Below, piece by piece: positions 25,005 through 34,065 of a stretch of 64,000 nt of DNA. A model generated the notes under the pieces. That model worked only from the letters and a program-made list of their open reading frames with translations. It made no database searches and had not been told where the DNA came from. This stretch comes from Rhodococcus oxybenzonivorans (GTDB lineage Bacteria; Actinomycetota; Actinomycetes; Mycobacteriales; Mycobacteriaceae): positions 6,076,001 through 6,140,000 of the forward strand of contig NZ_CP021354.1 in the NCBI RefSeq assembly GCF_003130705.1, given 5' to 3'. Numbering within the stretch: position 1 is the stretch's first letter; each line of letters opens with the position of its first letter. Made by a program: the position numbers and the translations under genes.

Positions 25005-26960
25005 TCACTTCGCCGAACTGGCAGTGACCACGGCACGGATCTCGTCCACGGCTTCCGGATTCTCCGCACCTGACAAGTCACCGGGATCGGTACCCAGCGC
25101 GGCGGCGCGCACCGCGCGGCGCAGAATCTTCGCCGATCGCGTCTTCGGCAACCGCGATACGCGGTGTACCACACTGGGCGCGAACGGTTTTCCTAGTTCG
25201 GCAGCCACACTGGCAATCAACTCGGCTGAAATGTCCGCCGTGTCACCGACCGCGTCCGCGCGAGGAACCCAGAACGCCCACACCGCCTCGCCCTTCTTCG
25301 GGTCCGGGACACCGACCGCAGCCGCCTCGGACACTGCCGGATGCGCGGTCAGCACCGCCTCGACCTCGGCGGGCGCAAGCCGCTTCCCCGCCACGTTCAT
25401 TACGTCGTCCGAACGGCCCCGGATGTACCACTGGCCGTCGTCGTCGACGAGCGCGTAGTCGCCGTGCCGCCACATACCGGGGAACGTCGACCAGTACGCC
25501 TCCAGATAGCGTTCCTCGTCCTTCCACACCCCGCGCGTCATCGACGGCCACGGCTGCCGGCAGACGAGTTCGCCCTGTTCGCCGCGCAGCGAGCGTCCCG
25601 CGTCGTCGACGACGTCGACGTCCATACCCAGCGAGGGCCCGCCCAGTGAACAGCTGTGGATCGGTTCTACCGGGTACGGCGCGAGAAATGACCCGCCGAC
25701 CTCCGTACCCCCGGAGAAGTTGATGACCGGTACGCGCCCGCCGAAGACGTCCTTCGCCAGCCAGTCGTACGAGTCCGGGTCCCACGGCTCACCGGTCGAC
25801 CCGATCGTGTGCACCGAGGACAGGTCGTACCGTGCCGCGACATCCGTCTCACGCCCGCGCAGGGTGCGGATCAGCGTCGGAGAGACGCCCAGCATCGTCA
25901 CTCGGTGCCGCTGCACGAGCTGCCACAGCCGGTCCGTGTCCGGTACGTCCGGGGAGCCTTCGTAGAGAACGAGAGTTCCACCGTTGGCGTGGGTGCCGAC
26001 GATCGACAGCGGCCCCATGATCCAGCCCATGTCGGTGATCCAGCAGAAGGCGCCGCCAGGCTTCAGGTCGAACGAGTACGCTACCTCGCTGGCCGTCTTC
26101 ACGAGGAAACCGGCGTGGGTGTGGACGGCGCCCTTCGGCTTGCCGGTCGTACCGGACGTGTAGGCCAGCGCGAACGGCTCGCCTGCGTCCATTGCCTCGA
26201 CCGGACCCGGGTCACCGCCGTACCCGAGAAGCTTGGCCCAGGCAATGTCGCGTTCGGTGGAATCTACAGGCGCACCGACATTCTCGACCACGACGACCGA
26301 TTGCACCGTCGGGCAGACGGCCAGCGCTTCGTCGAGGGCCGGCTTCATCGTGACGGTCTTGCGACGCCGCACGGTTCCGTCCGCGACGATCACCACCTTG
26401 GCGTCCGCGTCCTGGATGCGGGACGCGATCGCGCTCGGCGCGAAGCCGGAGAAGAGCGGAACGAGGACCGCACCGAGTCGCGCGACCGCGTACACCGAGA
26501 CGACCGCCTCGGGAATCATCGGCAGGAACAGGGCGACGGCGTCGCCCTTGCCGACGCCGAGTTCGCGCAGGCCCGCGGCTGCCCGCTCGACGTCCGCTGC
26601 GAGCTCGCGGTACGACAGGCTGCGGACGGTGCCGTCCTCGGCTTCGTGGGCCACGGCCACCCGATCGGCGGCGGCCGGGTCGGCCAGCCAACGCTCCAGA
26701 CACGCGTCGACGACATTCGTCCTGCCGCCGACGAACCAGTCCGGATGCTCGATCCCGCGGGAGGTATCGAGAACCTCGCGGTACGGCGACTGGAACGGCA
26801 GACCCAGATCTCGGACCACCGCGTCCCAGTACCACCGCACATCGACGACGGAGCGGGCACGGAGCTCGGCGAGGCCCGAGAGACCGTGGGCGCGGGCGAG
26901 CCGCGTGACATTCGCATTCTCGACGTAGTCGTCGGTGGGGTGCCAGGTGTAGTCGGACAC
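25005..26960 (-). CDS. Acetoacetyl-/acetyl-CoA synthetase-like AMP-forming enzyme
   Basis: A 651-residue adenylate-forming enzyme of the Acs length class. It has the P-loop-like YTSGTTGKPKGAVHTHAGF, the A5 region NFSGGTEVGG, the hinge RGRSDDVMNVAGKRLAPAEV and the C-terminal LPKTRSAKILRR Lys motif. The GTG start has GAGGAGC upstream and lies two bases after the stop of an acyl-CoA dehydrogenase gene. It would activate a free carboxylate with ATP and CoA. Acs-like size suits short or branched acids, such as a keto acid released by the lyase, more than aromatic acids; this is inference. Confidence 0.88.
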   Translation of the reverse strand: MSDYTWHPTDDYVENANVTRLARAHGLSGLAELRARSVVDVRWYWDAVVRDLGLPFQSPYREVLDTSRGIEHPDWFVGGRTNVVDACLERWLADPAAADRVAVAHEAEDGTVRSLSYRELAADVERAAAGLRELGVGKGDAVALFLPMIPEAVVSVYAVARLGAVLVPLFSGFAPSAIASRIQDADAKVVIVADGTVRRRKTVTMKPALDEALAVCPTVQSVVVVENVGAPVDSTERDIAWAKLLGYGGDPGPVEAMDAGEPFALAYTSGTTGKPKGAVHTHAGFLVKTASEVAYSFDLKPGGAFCWITDMGWIMGPLSIVGTHANGGTLVLYEGSPDVPDTDRLWQLVQRHRVTMLGVSPTLIRTLRGRETDVAARYDLSSVHTIGSTGEPWDPDSYDWLAKDVFGGRVPVINFSGGTEVGGSFLAPYPVEPIHSCSLGGPSLGMDVDVVDDAGRSLRGEQGELVCRQPWPSMTRGVWKDEERYLEAYWSTFPGMWRHGDYALVDDDGQWYIRGRSDDVMNVAGKRLAPAEVEAVLTAHPAVSEAAAVGVPDPKKGEAVWAFWVPRADAVGDTADISAELIASVAAELGKPFAPSVVHRVSRLPKTRSAKILRRAVRAAALGTDPGDLSGAENPEAVDEIRAVVTASSAK

Positions 26961-26962
26961 GG

Positions 26963-28138
26963 TCAGCTCCTCGGCATGTCGAGCATGCGCTCGGCGACGA
27001 TGTTGCGCTGGATGAAGGTGGAACCGCCGGCGATGGCGGTGCCGCGGGCCTGATAGGCGAGCCGGAGCCACCGTGCCGCCTGCTGCGACTCCTCGTCCAA
27101 GCCGAATTGCCCGCCGGCCGGCTCGAGAGACAACCGGAAATCGGCGAGTTCCTCGACGAGGGGGCAGAAGAACAGCTTGCCGATAGAAGTGACGGGACCG
27201 GGTGGGCCGTCGTTCGCCGCGAGTGTGATGACGCGCTGACCGATGAGGTAGTGCATGAGGGCTCGGCCGTACAGATCGGCGACTTTCTGCCGGATCACCG
27301 GATCCTCGCCGAGTGGGCGGCCCGCGTCGTCGGTCATTCCCGCGATGTCGGTGACGATGTCGTCGACGGCGCGTTTGGTGTTGACGCGGCCAGTCGCGAT
27401 CGCCACCCGCTCGTAGGCGAGGGTGCCCATCGCGACCTTCCAGCCGCCGTCCACCTCCCCGACCACGAGGTCGTCGGGGATGAACACGTCGTCGAGGAAC
27501 ACCTCGTTGAATTCCGCCTCGCCGAGCATGTGCGCGAGCGGCCGCACCGTGATGCCCTCACTGTCCATCGGCACCAGGAAGAACGTGATGCCCTTGTGCC
27601 GTGGGCCGCCGCCGGTGCGGGCCAGCAGGATCGCGTGGGCAGCGATGTGCGCGCGACTGGTCCAGATCTTCTGTCCGTTGACCTTCCAGCCCCCGTCCAC
27701 CTTCGTGGCCTTGGTGCGGAGCGAGGCGAGGTCCGATCCGGCGTCGGGCTCGGAGAACAGCTGGCACCAGATTTCCTCGCCGGTCAGGATGGGCCGGAGG
27801 AACCGTTCCTTCTGGGCAGGCGTCCCGAAATCGATGATGGTCGGGCCGGCGAAGTCCTCACCGATGGTGTTGAGTCGCTCCGGCGCTCCCACCCGGTCCA
27901 TTTCTTCGGTGAAGATGGCCTTGCGGATCGGGTCGGCGGCTTGACCACCGTATTCCTGCGGCCACGACATCCCGCCGTAGCCCGCGTCGAAGAGCAGTCG
28001 CTGCCATTGCTGCCAGAACGGCACCTTGTCGACCAGATCAACCGGTTCCGGCCATGGCAGCGTCGGGACAGCCTTCTCGGCCCACTCCCGGACTTCTGCA
28101 CGGAATGTGGCCTCGTCTGGGGAATCAGCGAGCTCCAT
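26963..28138 (-). CDS. Acyl-CoA dehydrogenase, large-subunit type
   Basis: A 391-residue dehydrogenase with CQLFSEPDAGSDLASLRTKA, NGQKIWTSRAHIA and the end block GTAIAGGSTFIQRNIVAERM. The last is typical of the FadE-type subunits of heteromeric dehydrogenases in actinobacterial steroid and alicyclic pathways. ATG has GGAGGG upstream. It shares a 63-base divergent promoter region, with a GntR-type operator, with the MaoC pair, and is coupled to the Acs-like synthetase. Confidence 0.9.
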   Translation of the reverse strand: MELADSPDEATFRAEVREWAEKAVPTLPWPEPVDLVDKVPFWQQWQRLLFDAGYGGMSWPQEYGGQAADPIRKAIFTEEMDRVGAPERLNTIGEDFAGPTIIDFGTPAQKERFLRPILTGEEIWCQLFSEPDAGSDLASLRTKATKVDGGWKVNGQKIWTSRAHIAAHAILLARTGGGPRHKGITFFLVPMDSEGITVRPLAHMLGEAEFNEVFLDDVFIPDDLVVGEVDGGWKVAMGTLAYERVAIATGRVNTKRAVDDIVTDIAGMTDDAGRPLGEDPVIRQKVADLYGRALMHYLIGQRVITLAANDGPPGPVTSIGKLFFCPLVEELADFRLSLEPAGGQFGLDEESQQAARWLRLAYQARGTAIAGGSTFIQRNIVAERMLDMPRS

Positions 28139-28174
28139 TGCACCCTCCTCGAAAAATTCTGGCTCAATGATACT

Positions 28175-28189
28175 ATAGGTCAGTCCAAA
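28175..28189. promoter_or_regulatory. Predicted GntR-type operator between divergent units
   Basis: ACTATAGGTCAGTCCAAAAA holds the core GGTCAGTCC. It lies midway between the dehydrogenase and MaoC starts and can control both. Confidence 0.7.
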
Positions 28190-28201
28190 AAGGAGGACTC
28201 G

Positions 28202-28654
28202 ATGACAGATTCACACCCCACTGGCGTCGTCGACCGCGTCGAGTACGACGTCGAACGCGGCAAGATTCGCGAGTTCACGCGCGCGACATTCATCACCGAT
28301 CCCGTCCACACGGATCCGACCGCGGCGCGCGACGCTGGATTCGGCGATGTGCCCGCCACCCTCACACACACGGTCGTCGCCGGACACCAGCGCGACCAGC
28401 GCGCCTTCGTCGACGCACTGGGTTTGGCGCTCGAGCGCGTGGTGGTCGGCTCGGTCACGTGGACGTACCTGCGACCACTCACCGCGGGCGACCACGTGGT
28501 CGGCACCCGCCGCGTGGTCGACGATGTGCAGCGAGAAGGCAAGCGCGGCGGCACCATGCGCCTCGTGACCTTGGAGACCGAGTACGTCGACGCCAATGGC
28601 GAGCCCGTGGTGCGGCTCGAAGAGGTCCTGATCGAACGAGGAGAACAGCGATGA
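28202..28654 (+). CDS. MaoC-type dehydratase, N-terminal (FAS1-like) subunit
   Basis: A 150-residue hotdog protein of the non-catalytic MaoC/HadA-like type: VEYDVERGKIREFTRATF at the start and VVVGSVTWTYLRPLTAGDHV in the middle. The N-terminal start lies under AAAAGGAGGACTCG. It overlaps the next gene, a catalytic MaoC domain, by ATGA. Such pairs form a heteromeric (R)-specific enoyl-CoA hydratase, as in ChsH1-ChsH2-like and HadAB systems. It probably hydrates an enoyl-CoA made by the divergent dehydrogenase. Confidence 0.85.
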   Translation: MTDSHPTGVVDRVEYDVERGKIREFTRATFITDPVHTDPTAARDAGFGDVPATLTHTVVAGHQRDQRAFVDALGLALERVVVGSVTWTYLRPLTAGDHVVGTRRVVDDVQREGKRGGTMRLVTLETEYVDANGEPVVRLEEVLIERGEQR

Positions 28655-29067
28655 GAACACCGGCCAAGGTTCGCGTCGGCGACGCCCCCGACACCCGAGT
28701 GGTCGGCCCGGTGACCCAGACGGACATCGTCCGGTTTGCCGGCGCTGGAGGCGATTTCAATCCGCTGCATCACGATCCCGAGTTCGTGGCCACGTCGGGG
28801 TTTCCGGGTGTCATCGCGATGGGTCAGATGCAGGCGGGCATCCTGGCAGGCTGGGTGTCCGACACGTTCGGCGTCGAGCACGTGCGCTCCTTCGGCGTGC
28901 GGTTCGTCGCCCCGGTCTTCCTCGGCGACACTCTGACCGTGGGCGGCACGGTGGCGGCGATCGTCGAGACGGACGGGGAGTTCGTCGCGACCCTCGACCT
29001 CGTTGCGTCCGGGGACAAGGGCCCCGTCGTCACCGGGTCTGCGACCGTGGTTGTGGCGGCGACCTGA
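28651..29067 (+). CDS. MaoC-type (R)-enoyl-CoA hydratase, catalytic subunit
   Basis: A 138-residue hotdog protein with GAGGDFNPLHHDPEFVATSG (residues 32-51), which contains the hydratase-2 catalytic D-x-N-P-x-H motif. HVRSFGVRFVAPVFLGDTLT follows. It starts inside the stop codon of the partner subunit gene, with GAGGAG upstream. Complete active-site residues suggest a working hydratase when paired. Confidence 0.9.
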   Translation: MRTPAKVRVGDAPDTRVVGPVTQTDIVRFAGAGGDFNPLHHDPEFVATSGFPGVIAMGQMQAGILAGWVSDTFGVEHVRSFGVRFVAPVFLGDTLTVGGTVAAIVETDGEFVATLDLVASGDKGPVVTGSATVVVAAT

Positions 29068-29087
29068 CCCACCCTGTTCATACCGCC

Positions 29088-29123
29088 GAAAGGGGGCGAA
29101 GCCGATCGGCCTCGCCCCCTTTC
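29088..29123. terminator. Hairpin terminator between convergent genes
   Basis: GAAAGGGGGCGA pairs with TCGCCCCCTTTC across a 12-base loop, ending in a T/C run. It serves the MaoC unit and the converging ligase unit. Confidence 0.8.
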
Positions 29124-29131
29124 CCGTTCGG

Positions 29132-30811
29132 TCAGACGACAGCCCGGGCCTCCCGGTCGGCCGCGATCTTCTCCGCGATCTGCGCGCGCAGCAGGTGCTT
29201 CTGGATCTTGCCCGTCGCCGTCGTCGGCAACGCCTCGACGAGCTCCAGCCGCTCCGGAACCTTCTGGATGGCCACTCCCTGCTCGAGCAGGTAGGTCTTG
29301 ATCTTCTCCAGAGTGATGTCGCCGTATCCCGGTGCAGGAACGAGGTACAGGCATACGGCCTCGCCGAGCCGTTCGTCGGGCATCGCGACCGCCGCGACAC
29401 CGCGCACCGCGGGATGTGCCGCCAGGAGATCTTCGACCTGACGGACGCTGATGTTCATGCCGCCGCGGATCACGATGTCCTTGGTGCGGCCGGTGACGCG
29501 CACATAGCCGTCCTCGTCCATCCGGCCGAGGTCGCCGGAGCGGGAGTGGCCGTCCGGCGTGAAGAGCTTGGCTGTCTCCTCGTCGTTGTGCAAGTAGGCG
29601 AGCATGTGCATGGCGCCCTTGTAGGCAATGTCGCCCTCCTCCCCGCGCGGAACCTCGTCGCCGAGTTCGTCGACGATCTTCACCGACTGCATCGGCAGCG
29701 GACGGCCGTCCGAGGTGATCGACCGCTGCGGATCGTCGTCGACGGTGCACATGGTGGTGGTGACGTTCTCGGAGCGGCCGTACAGGCTGAGCACCTGCAG
29801 ATTCGGGAACTGGTCGGCGGCCTTGGTGACGAAGCTCCCCGGAATCGGGGAGCCGGCGGCGACCCACAGCCGCATGCTGCCGATGTCGTGGACTGCCGGG
29901 TCGTAGGCGTCCATGAGCATCTGCAGGAACGTCGTGGCGCTCACAGCGACGGTGCACCCGCGTTCTTTGATCTGCTCTATCCCACGAACCGGTTCCCACA
30001 CCTCGATGAGATGTGACGCCGCGCCATGTATGAGAGGGAGGATGATGCTCGTGACCAGACCGGTGGTGTGGGTGATCGGCGAGGGCCCGAACTGCACGTC
30101 GTCGGGCGTGTAGGCGAACCCCTTGGCCAGCAGTCGCGACCCACAGGCCATCGTGTTGAACGTGTGGATGCAACCCTTGGGCCGGGACGTCGTGCCGCTG
30201 CTGTAGACGATGACGAACGGCTCGTCGGGTCCGACACCGGGACCGAGTTCGGCAGTCGCCTCGTCCGGGCTCACATCCACCGACAGCGACTCGAACGACA
30301 CTGATCCGTTCGGCAACTCGCCGTTACCGCGGACGACGGCGACGTCTTCGAGCGAGTCGACGGCATCCAGGAGTTCGGTGTACATGCCGGCGTAGTCGAA
30401 CTTCTTGAAATGCTGCGGCGTGATCGCCAGCCGGACCCCGGCATTATTCAAGATGTACTCGACGTCGGCGCGGCGGTAGATCGGCATGATCGGCACGAGG
30501 ATGGCGCCCAGTCGAGACAACGCGACTGAAATGACAGCGAACTCGATCCAGTTCGGAACCTGCACCGACACACGGTCGCCGGCGGCGACGCCGTGACGCC
30601 GGAGGCCCACCGCCAGGCACAGAGCCTTGTCGCGCAGTTGCCGGAAGGTGATGCCTCCGCTGGTGTCGTCGGTGAGGAAGATGCGGTCGCCCCGCTCGGC
30701 GACCTGAGCCTCGAGCAGGTCGAAGAACGTGTCACGGTGCCACTGCCCGGTGGCATAGAACTCTCGGATCTGTTCGTCCGAGTAGCGATCGGTGACCGAT
30801 GCGAACGCCAT
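29132..30811 (-). CDS. Acyl-CoA ligase, cyclohexanecarboxylate-CoA-ligase (AliA)-like
   Basis: A 559-residue AMP-forming ligase: YSSGTTSRPKGCIHTFNTMA, LYGRSENVTTTM, SRSGDLGRMDEDGYVRVTGR, TKDIVIRGGMNIS and the terminal Lys motif LPTTATGKIQKHLLR. The N-terminal QWHRDTFFDLLEAQV and the NISVRQVEDLLAAHP block recall cyclohexanecarboxylate-CoA ligases and related FadD proteins. ATG has AGAGGAAGG upstream, and a GntR-type operator lies 68 bases upstream. It is the best candidate for CoA activation of the ring carboxylic acid made by the P450/ADH/ALDH set. A fatty acid substrate cannot be excluded. Confidence 0.82.
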   Translation of the reverse strand: MAFASVTDRYSDEQIREFYATGQWHRDTFFDLLEAQVAERGDRIFLTDDTSGGITFRQLRDKALCLAVGLRRHGVAAGDRVSVQVPNWIEFAVISVALSRLGAILVPIMPIYRRADVEYILNNAGVRLAITPQHFKKFDYAGMYTELLDAVDSLEDVAVVRGNGELPNGSVSFESLSVDVSPDEATAELGPGVGPDEPFVIVYSSGTTSRPKGCIHTFNTMACGSRLLAKGFAYTPDDVQFGPSPITHTTGLVTSIILPLIHGAASHLIEVWEPVRGIEQIKERGCTVAVSATTFLQMLMDAYDPAVHDIGSMRLWVAAGSPIPGSFVTKAADQFPNLQVLSLYGRSENVTTTMCTVDDDPQRSITSDGRPLPMQSVKIVDELGDEVPRGEEGDIAYKGAMHMLAYLHNDEETAKLFTPDGHSRSGDLGRMDEDGYVRVTGRTKDIVIRGGMNISVRQVEDLLAAHPAVRGVAAVAMPDERLGEAVCLYLVPAPGYGDITLEKIKTYLLEQGVAIQKVPERLELVEALPTTATGKIQKHLLRAQIAEKIAADREARAVV

Positions 30812-30875
30812 GGGAAGCCTTCCTCTGAGCGCAGATGTGTAGCGGGCGTAAATACCCTGTTGGTCCTCACAATAT

Positions 30876-30890
30876 AATGGTCGGACCGAA
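30876..30890. promoter_or_regulatory. Predicted GntR-type operator upstream of the ligase
   Basis: ATATAATGGTCGGACCGAAA holds the perfect palindromic core GGTCGGACC in an AT-rich context, 68-76 bases before the ligase start. Confidence 0.7.
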
Positions 30891-30916
30891 AATGCAACGG
30901 ATTGTCGCTCGTGCTC

Positions 30917-31696
30917 TTATCGCATCGTCCATACAGGAGAACGCTTTTCGCGAAACGCAGTAACGCCCTCGACGATATCCTCGGTCGTGAACGCGAGCGC
31001 GAGCTGAGATTGCAGCGCCGTGAGGGCGGCGGGCAAAGACATGTCGCGGGTGTTGTTGATCGCGTCCTTGCCGAGACGCATGAGGAGCGGCGACTTGCTC
31101 GCAAGCCGGCGCGCCCATTCCTGCACTTTTGTGTCGAATTCACCGTCCGGGATAACCCGGTTGACGAGCCCCAATTCGAGCGCTTCCGCGGCGGTGATCG
31201 ACTCGCCACACATCATCAGCTCGTTCGCCTTGAGCCGCCCGACGTTCCGGTAGATCAAGGCGGAGATCATGAACGGGAAGACGCCGACGTTAATTTCCGG
31301 GCACCCGAATGTGACCGACTCCTTGGCGAGCACGAAGTCGCAGGCCAGAGCGAGCCCGAACGCACCCGCCAGGACGTCGCCACCGGCCGCGCAGATCACG
31401 GGCTTCCCGAGGCCGCCGATGAGTTGGTAGAGCCTCGGAAATCGGTCCAGTCCGGCATATTTGACGATCGTCGGGGTGTCGCTCGCGAACGCCTTCAGGT
31501 CACCACCCGCCGAGAAGATCTTTTCGTGCGACGAGGCCAGGACGACCACCCGCACGTCGTCGTCCCCGCGGGCGCGCTCGAGCGCGGCCAGCAGCTCGTC
31601 CAGCAGATCGTCGGACAGCGCGTTGCGCGTCTCGGGCCGGTCGAGAGTAAGGACGGCGACATGCTCGTCGACGTCGTATCGGACAGGCTGCCCCAT
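30917..31696 (-). CDS. Enoyl-CoA hydratase-family protein
   Basis: A 259-residue crotonase with IFSAGGDLKAFAS, a GGDVLAGAFGLALACDFVLA oxyanion segment and FGCPEINVGVFPFM, which keeps the second catalytic Glu but not the first. The unusual VFPFM loop replaces the common GAGGTQR, as in hydratases for branched or bulky glutaconyl-type acyl-CoAs. An in-frame extension of 54 codons over the promoter was rejected because GGAAGG precedes the ATG at 31696. GntR-type operators at 31717 and 31799 lie upstream. Confidence 0.83.
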   Translation of the reverse strand: MGQPVRYDVDEHVAVLTLDRPETRNALSDDLLDELLAALERARGDDDVRVVVLASSHEKIFSAGGDLKAFASDTPTIVKYAGLDRFPRLYQLIGGLGKPVICAAGGDVLAGAFGLALACDFVLAKESVTFGCPEINVGVFPFMISALIYRNVGRLKANELMMCGESITAAEALELGLVNRVIPDGEFDTKVQEWARRLASKSPLLMRLGKDAINNTRDMSLPAALTALQSQLALAFTTEDIVEGVTAFREKRSPVWTMR

Positions 31697-31713
31697 GGTG
31701 CGGTTCCTTCCAT

Positions 31714-31728
31714 TTTGGTCGTACCATT
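31714..31728. promoter_or_regulatory. Predicted GntR-type operator, proximal to the crotonase gene
   Basis: TTTTGGTCGTACCATT with core GGTCGTACC lies only about 20 bases before the crotonase start. Confidence 0.5.
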
Positions 31729-31795
31729 CGACCCTAGTACTCGATTGCCGGGAGAAACAAGAACCGATGCGATTTTCCCGAAGGGGGGTGACGAA

Positions 31796-31810
31796 TTTGG
31801 ACTGACCATA
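31796..31810. promoter_or_regulatory. Predicted GntR-type operator in the crotonase/LuxR divergent gap
   Basis: TTTGGACTGACCATATA is an almost ideal copy of the consensus. It lies between the minus-strand crotonase and the plus-strand LuxR gene. Confidence 0.7.
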
Positions 31811-31941
31811 TACATTGGTGGTGAGGCTCGCGACGGTGACGGAACGCCCAGGTGACACCGATCTATACTGTGCTTCGTGTCACAGGGCGTGCGGCAGCGT
31901 CGTCGCCGTCCGTGCGGCAGCCGCGGCGCAAGGAGTAGTGA

Positions 31942-33084
31942 GTGGTCATTTCGACGAGTCCGTTCGAGCTTGCCCAGCAAGCAGTTGCCGAGTTGCATGA
32001 CCTACTGGGGAGCGAACTGAACCTCGTCCGCTTGGCGGACGGCGAGCCGGATCTGACAGTGATCCGCGCGTTCGCGGCCCGGAAACTGCGGGAAGGCCCC
32101 GAGTCAGCCGAGCTAGCTGTGCGCCTCGCGGAACTCGTGACACGACTCGACACTGCGAGCCGGGACGACATCGCTCGCCGGCTCCACGTCCATACCGAGC
32201 AGTTCGAGGCGTTGCAGCAGGTGGTCCGCGCCATCGATGCCCGCGCCGACCACATCGCCCGCACAGTGACGCAGGAATTGTGCACGAGCCTGGGATACGG
32301 CAAGGCGATGTTCTCCGTGGTTCGCGGTTCCACCTGGTCTCCCATTGCGCTAGCGGTCAACCCCAGCCTGACCGAAGACTTCCACGAACTCGTCACGGCG
32401 ATCGACGGCCGGGAGATCTCGCTGCGCGAGGCTCCCCGCGAGGCCGAACTGGTGCGCCGCCGTCGGCCGTATGCCGTAGACGGCGTGGACACCTACCGGC
32501 ACACGTACCGCCCTCTTATCGACCTGTCACGTCCGGCGGGATACATTGCGGTCCCCATCGTCGTCGACTCACGCACGGTGGCAATGATTCACGTGGACCG
32601 CCAGAGCGACAGCCTGACTGACACCGATGTCCATATCGTCGGAGCGCTGGCAGGTGTCTGCGCGTCGGTGAAGGAACGCGCCGACCTGCGGCAACAGATC
32701 TCTGCGCGCAACGAGCACGTCGACGCCGAGATCCAACGCCTGACTCGCGCACTGCGGCATCTCGAGCAGGCACCCGTCACGATGCCGGAACTGGCTACCT
32801 GCGAACCCCCCGCAGGCGCGCCGAGTACGGATGTCAATGCGCAAGCACCCGCCATCCCTCGCGCGCACACGCTGACGGCCCGCGAGCGTGAGGTGTTGAC
32901 GCTGATGGCGACGGGCGCGACAAACGGGACCATCTCTCGGCGGCTGTGCATCTCCGACGGCACCGTCAAGTCCCATGTCCAGCGGATCTTCAAGAAGCTC
33001 GGCGTCTCGACGCGAGCCGAGGTGGCAGCGCTGTGTGCCCATGCCAAGACGGGTGCCCATGCCATGACGGTGAACGGTGGCTGA
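31942..33084 (+). CDS. GAF-LuxR regulator, type A (first pair)
   Basis: A 380-residue regulator. A central GAF-like domain (about 95-245, with RPLIDLSRPAGYIAVPIVVD) and a C-terminal LuxR helix-turn-helix (LTAREREVLTLMATGATNGT, then ISDGTVKSHVQRIFKKL, about 312-365) are visible. There is no receiver domain, so it is not a response regulator. GTG start follows AAGGAG. It overlaps the type B regulator gene by eight bases. An equivalent pair lies at 44740-46747 on the other strand. It lies upstream of the P450 region and probably controls terpene or alcohol oxidation genes; inferred. Confidence 0.87.
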   Translation: MVISTSPFELAQQAVAELHDLLGSELNLVRLADGEPDLTVIRAFAARKLREGPESAELAVRLAELVTRLDTASRDDIARRLHVHTEQFEALQQVVRAIDARADHIARTVTQELCTSLGYGKAMFSVVRGSTWSPIALAVNPSLTEDFHELVTAIDGREISLREAPREAELVRRRRPYAVDGVDTYRHTYRPLIDLSRPAGYIAVPIVVDSRTVAMIHVDRQSDSLTDTDVHIVGALAGVCASVKERADLRQQISARNEHVDAEIQRLTRALRHLEQAPVTMPELATCEPPAGAPSTDVNAQAPAIPRAHTLTAREREVLTLMATGATNGTISRRLCISDGTVKSHVQRIFKKLGVSTRAEVAALCAHAKTGAHAMTVNGG

Positions 33085-34057
33085 CGTTCCCCGATCCGCA
33101 TCGCAACCCGGCGAGGACACTCCGGACGACGAACTCGATCGCGCCATCTCGGACATCCTCACCGAAATGCACACGGCGAGTTCGGAGCACGCCGTCGAAC
33201 TCGGCCGGCGTCTCGTCGACCTTCTCGACCGCAGGAACACGCTCGCTTCGACGCGGGCCGCCGAGATCGATGCCATCGCGAGGAGTATCGATCGTGCCGT
33301 GCACGCACTCGACGATGCCGCCTCGAGTGCGGAACTCATGCGGCGAGCGTGTGAACGCGTCGCCGAACTCTGCTCCGCGGACAAGGTTGTGATCTCGCGA
33401 CTCGACGGCGACCGGATCGTTCCCCTCGCCTCATTCAGCGCCGACCCCGACACGACGCCCGCTCTGCCCGCCGAGTTCGACCTCCCGGCAGGTTCTCCCG
33501 AAGAGCACGCCCTCGAGACGAACGCGGTCGCGGTCGGATCCCACGTTCGCGCCGAGCTTCGAGAGGCGCTGGGCGTCAACGGATTCACAGTCGTCCCCGT
33601 CGTCGTCGACGGGATCGCGGCTGCGCTGCTCCACGTCGGTACATCACTCGACGGCGCGGGGCGCCACGCCCTGGAAGTGTTCGCCGAGGTGCTCGGTGGG
33701 TGTTTCGAGCGGGTCGGGCTCGAATCCCGCCGCGACCGCCAGGACGCCCTTCTCCGGGAAGGTGTCCAGCGGTGGACCGGTGACACGGACTTCGACGCGG
33801 TGACCGTAGGTTCTCCCGACCTCGCGTCGGCCGGGACCGAGCAGGACGACGCCGATCGGCGACTGCTCGACCCGCTGACCGAACGCGAGGCGGACGTCGT
33901 GCGGCTGATTCTCACCGGCGCGTCGAACTCCACCATCGCCGCCGAACTGGTTATCACGGTCGATACGGTCAAGTCGCATGTGAAACACATCCTCCGCAAA
34001 CTCGGCGCCACCAACCGCGCCGAGCTGATCGCGAAGTATCAGTCCACCACCCGGTGA
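33077..34057 (+). CDS. GAF-LuxR regulator, type B (first pair)
   Basis: A 326-residue regulator with a charged helical N-terminus (DDELDRAISDILTEMHT), a GAF-like middle and a LuxR helix-turn-helix (LTEREADVVRLILTGASNST, VITVDTVKSHVKHILRKL, about 268-315). The GTG start lies inside the end of the type A gene. The sequence parallels the type B protein encoded at 44740-45615 (DRILAELASGST, VISVETVRSHVKKVLRK). The two LuxR proteins of a pair may act together on one set of promoters. It is convergent with the ferredoxin gene. Confidence 0.87.
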   Translation: MADVPRSASQPGEDTPDDELDRAISDILTEMHTASSEHAVELGRRLVDLLDRRNTLASTRAAEIDAIARSIDRAVHALDDAASSAELMRRACERVAELCSADKVVISRLDGDRIVPLASFSADPDTTPALPAEFDLPAGSPEEHALETNAVAVGSHVRAELREALGVNGFTVVPVVVDGIAAALLHVGTSLDGAGRHALEVFAEVLGGCFERVGLESRRDRQDALLREGVQRWTGDTDFDAVTVGSPDLASAGTEQDDADRRLLDPLTEREADVVRLILTGASNSTIAAELVITVDTVKSHVKHILRKLGATNRAELIAKYQSTTR

Positions 34058-34065
34058 CTCCGACG

